Of a DNA stretch of 6,131 nucleotides, positions 6,131 through 6,131 are shown in pieces. A program made the position numbers and the translations under genes. Location: positions 1 to 6,131 of the forward strand of contig JAFLUR010000138.1 of assembly GCA_022508725.1 (NCBI GenBank), given 5' to 3'. Numbering within the stretch: the first letter of the stretch is position 1; each line of letters starts with the position of its first letter. The notes under the pieces are model-generated. The model worked only from the letters and a program-made list of their open reading frames with translations, did not search any database and was not told where the DNA came from. Origin of the DNA: Oscillospiraceae bacterium (GTDB lineage: Bacteria; Bacillota; Clostridia; UBA1381).

Positions 6131-6131
6131 G

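Overview
The window is a typical chromosomal stretch of a Gram-positive anaerobe, most likely one of the Clostridia (Eubacteriales, Oscillospiraceae-like). Three things point there. The gene order is mutS-mutL-miaA. MutL carries the full set of endonuclease motifs found in bacteria that lack MutH. The last gene resembles conserved uncharacterised proteins that I recall from clostridial genomes. Codon use favours ATA for isoleucine and AGA for arginine, with moderate to low GC. This placement rests on sequence reading alone, with no database search.

Layout: positions 1-2319 hold mutS, which lacks about 93 N-terminal codons beyond the left edge. mutL follows at 2331-4448 after an 11-base gap, with its ribosome binding site on the mutS stop codon. 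miaA follows at 4477-5397 after a 28-base gap. The three genes look like one transcription unit whose promoter lies outside the window. MutS finds mismatches, MutL nicks the new strand, and both carry candidate sliding-clamp binding motifs, which fits methyl-independent repair. MiaA prenylates A37 of tRNAs and is a common co-operonic partner of mutL.

The most interesting part is the 89-base gap at 5398-5486. It holds a good housekeeping-type promoter (TTCACA, 17 bases, TATAAT) and a perfect 13-bp inverted repeat (5422-5434 with 5468-5480). The left arm of the repeat contains the -10 box and the right arm contains the Shine-Dalgarno sequence of the next gene. RNA reading through from miaA could fold and hide that ribosome binding site. 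RNA started at the local promoter would lack the left arm and stay open.

The gene at 5487-5957 encodes a 156-residue, six-cysteine cytosolic protein of unknown function. It sits where hfq is often found in related operons. After it comes a non-coding stretch with an inverted-repeat, terminator-like structure (6011-6066), then what may be the 3' end of a convergent minus-strand gene cut by the right edge. I see no RNA genes, CRISPR arrays, insertion sequences or prophage genes.
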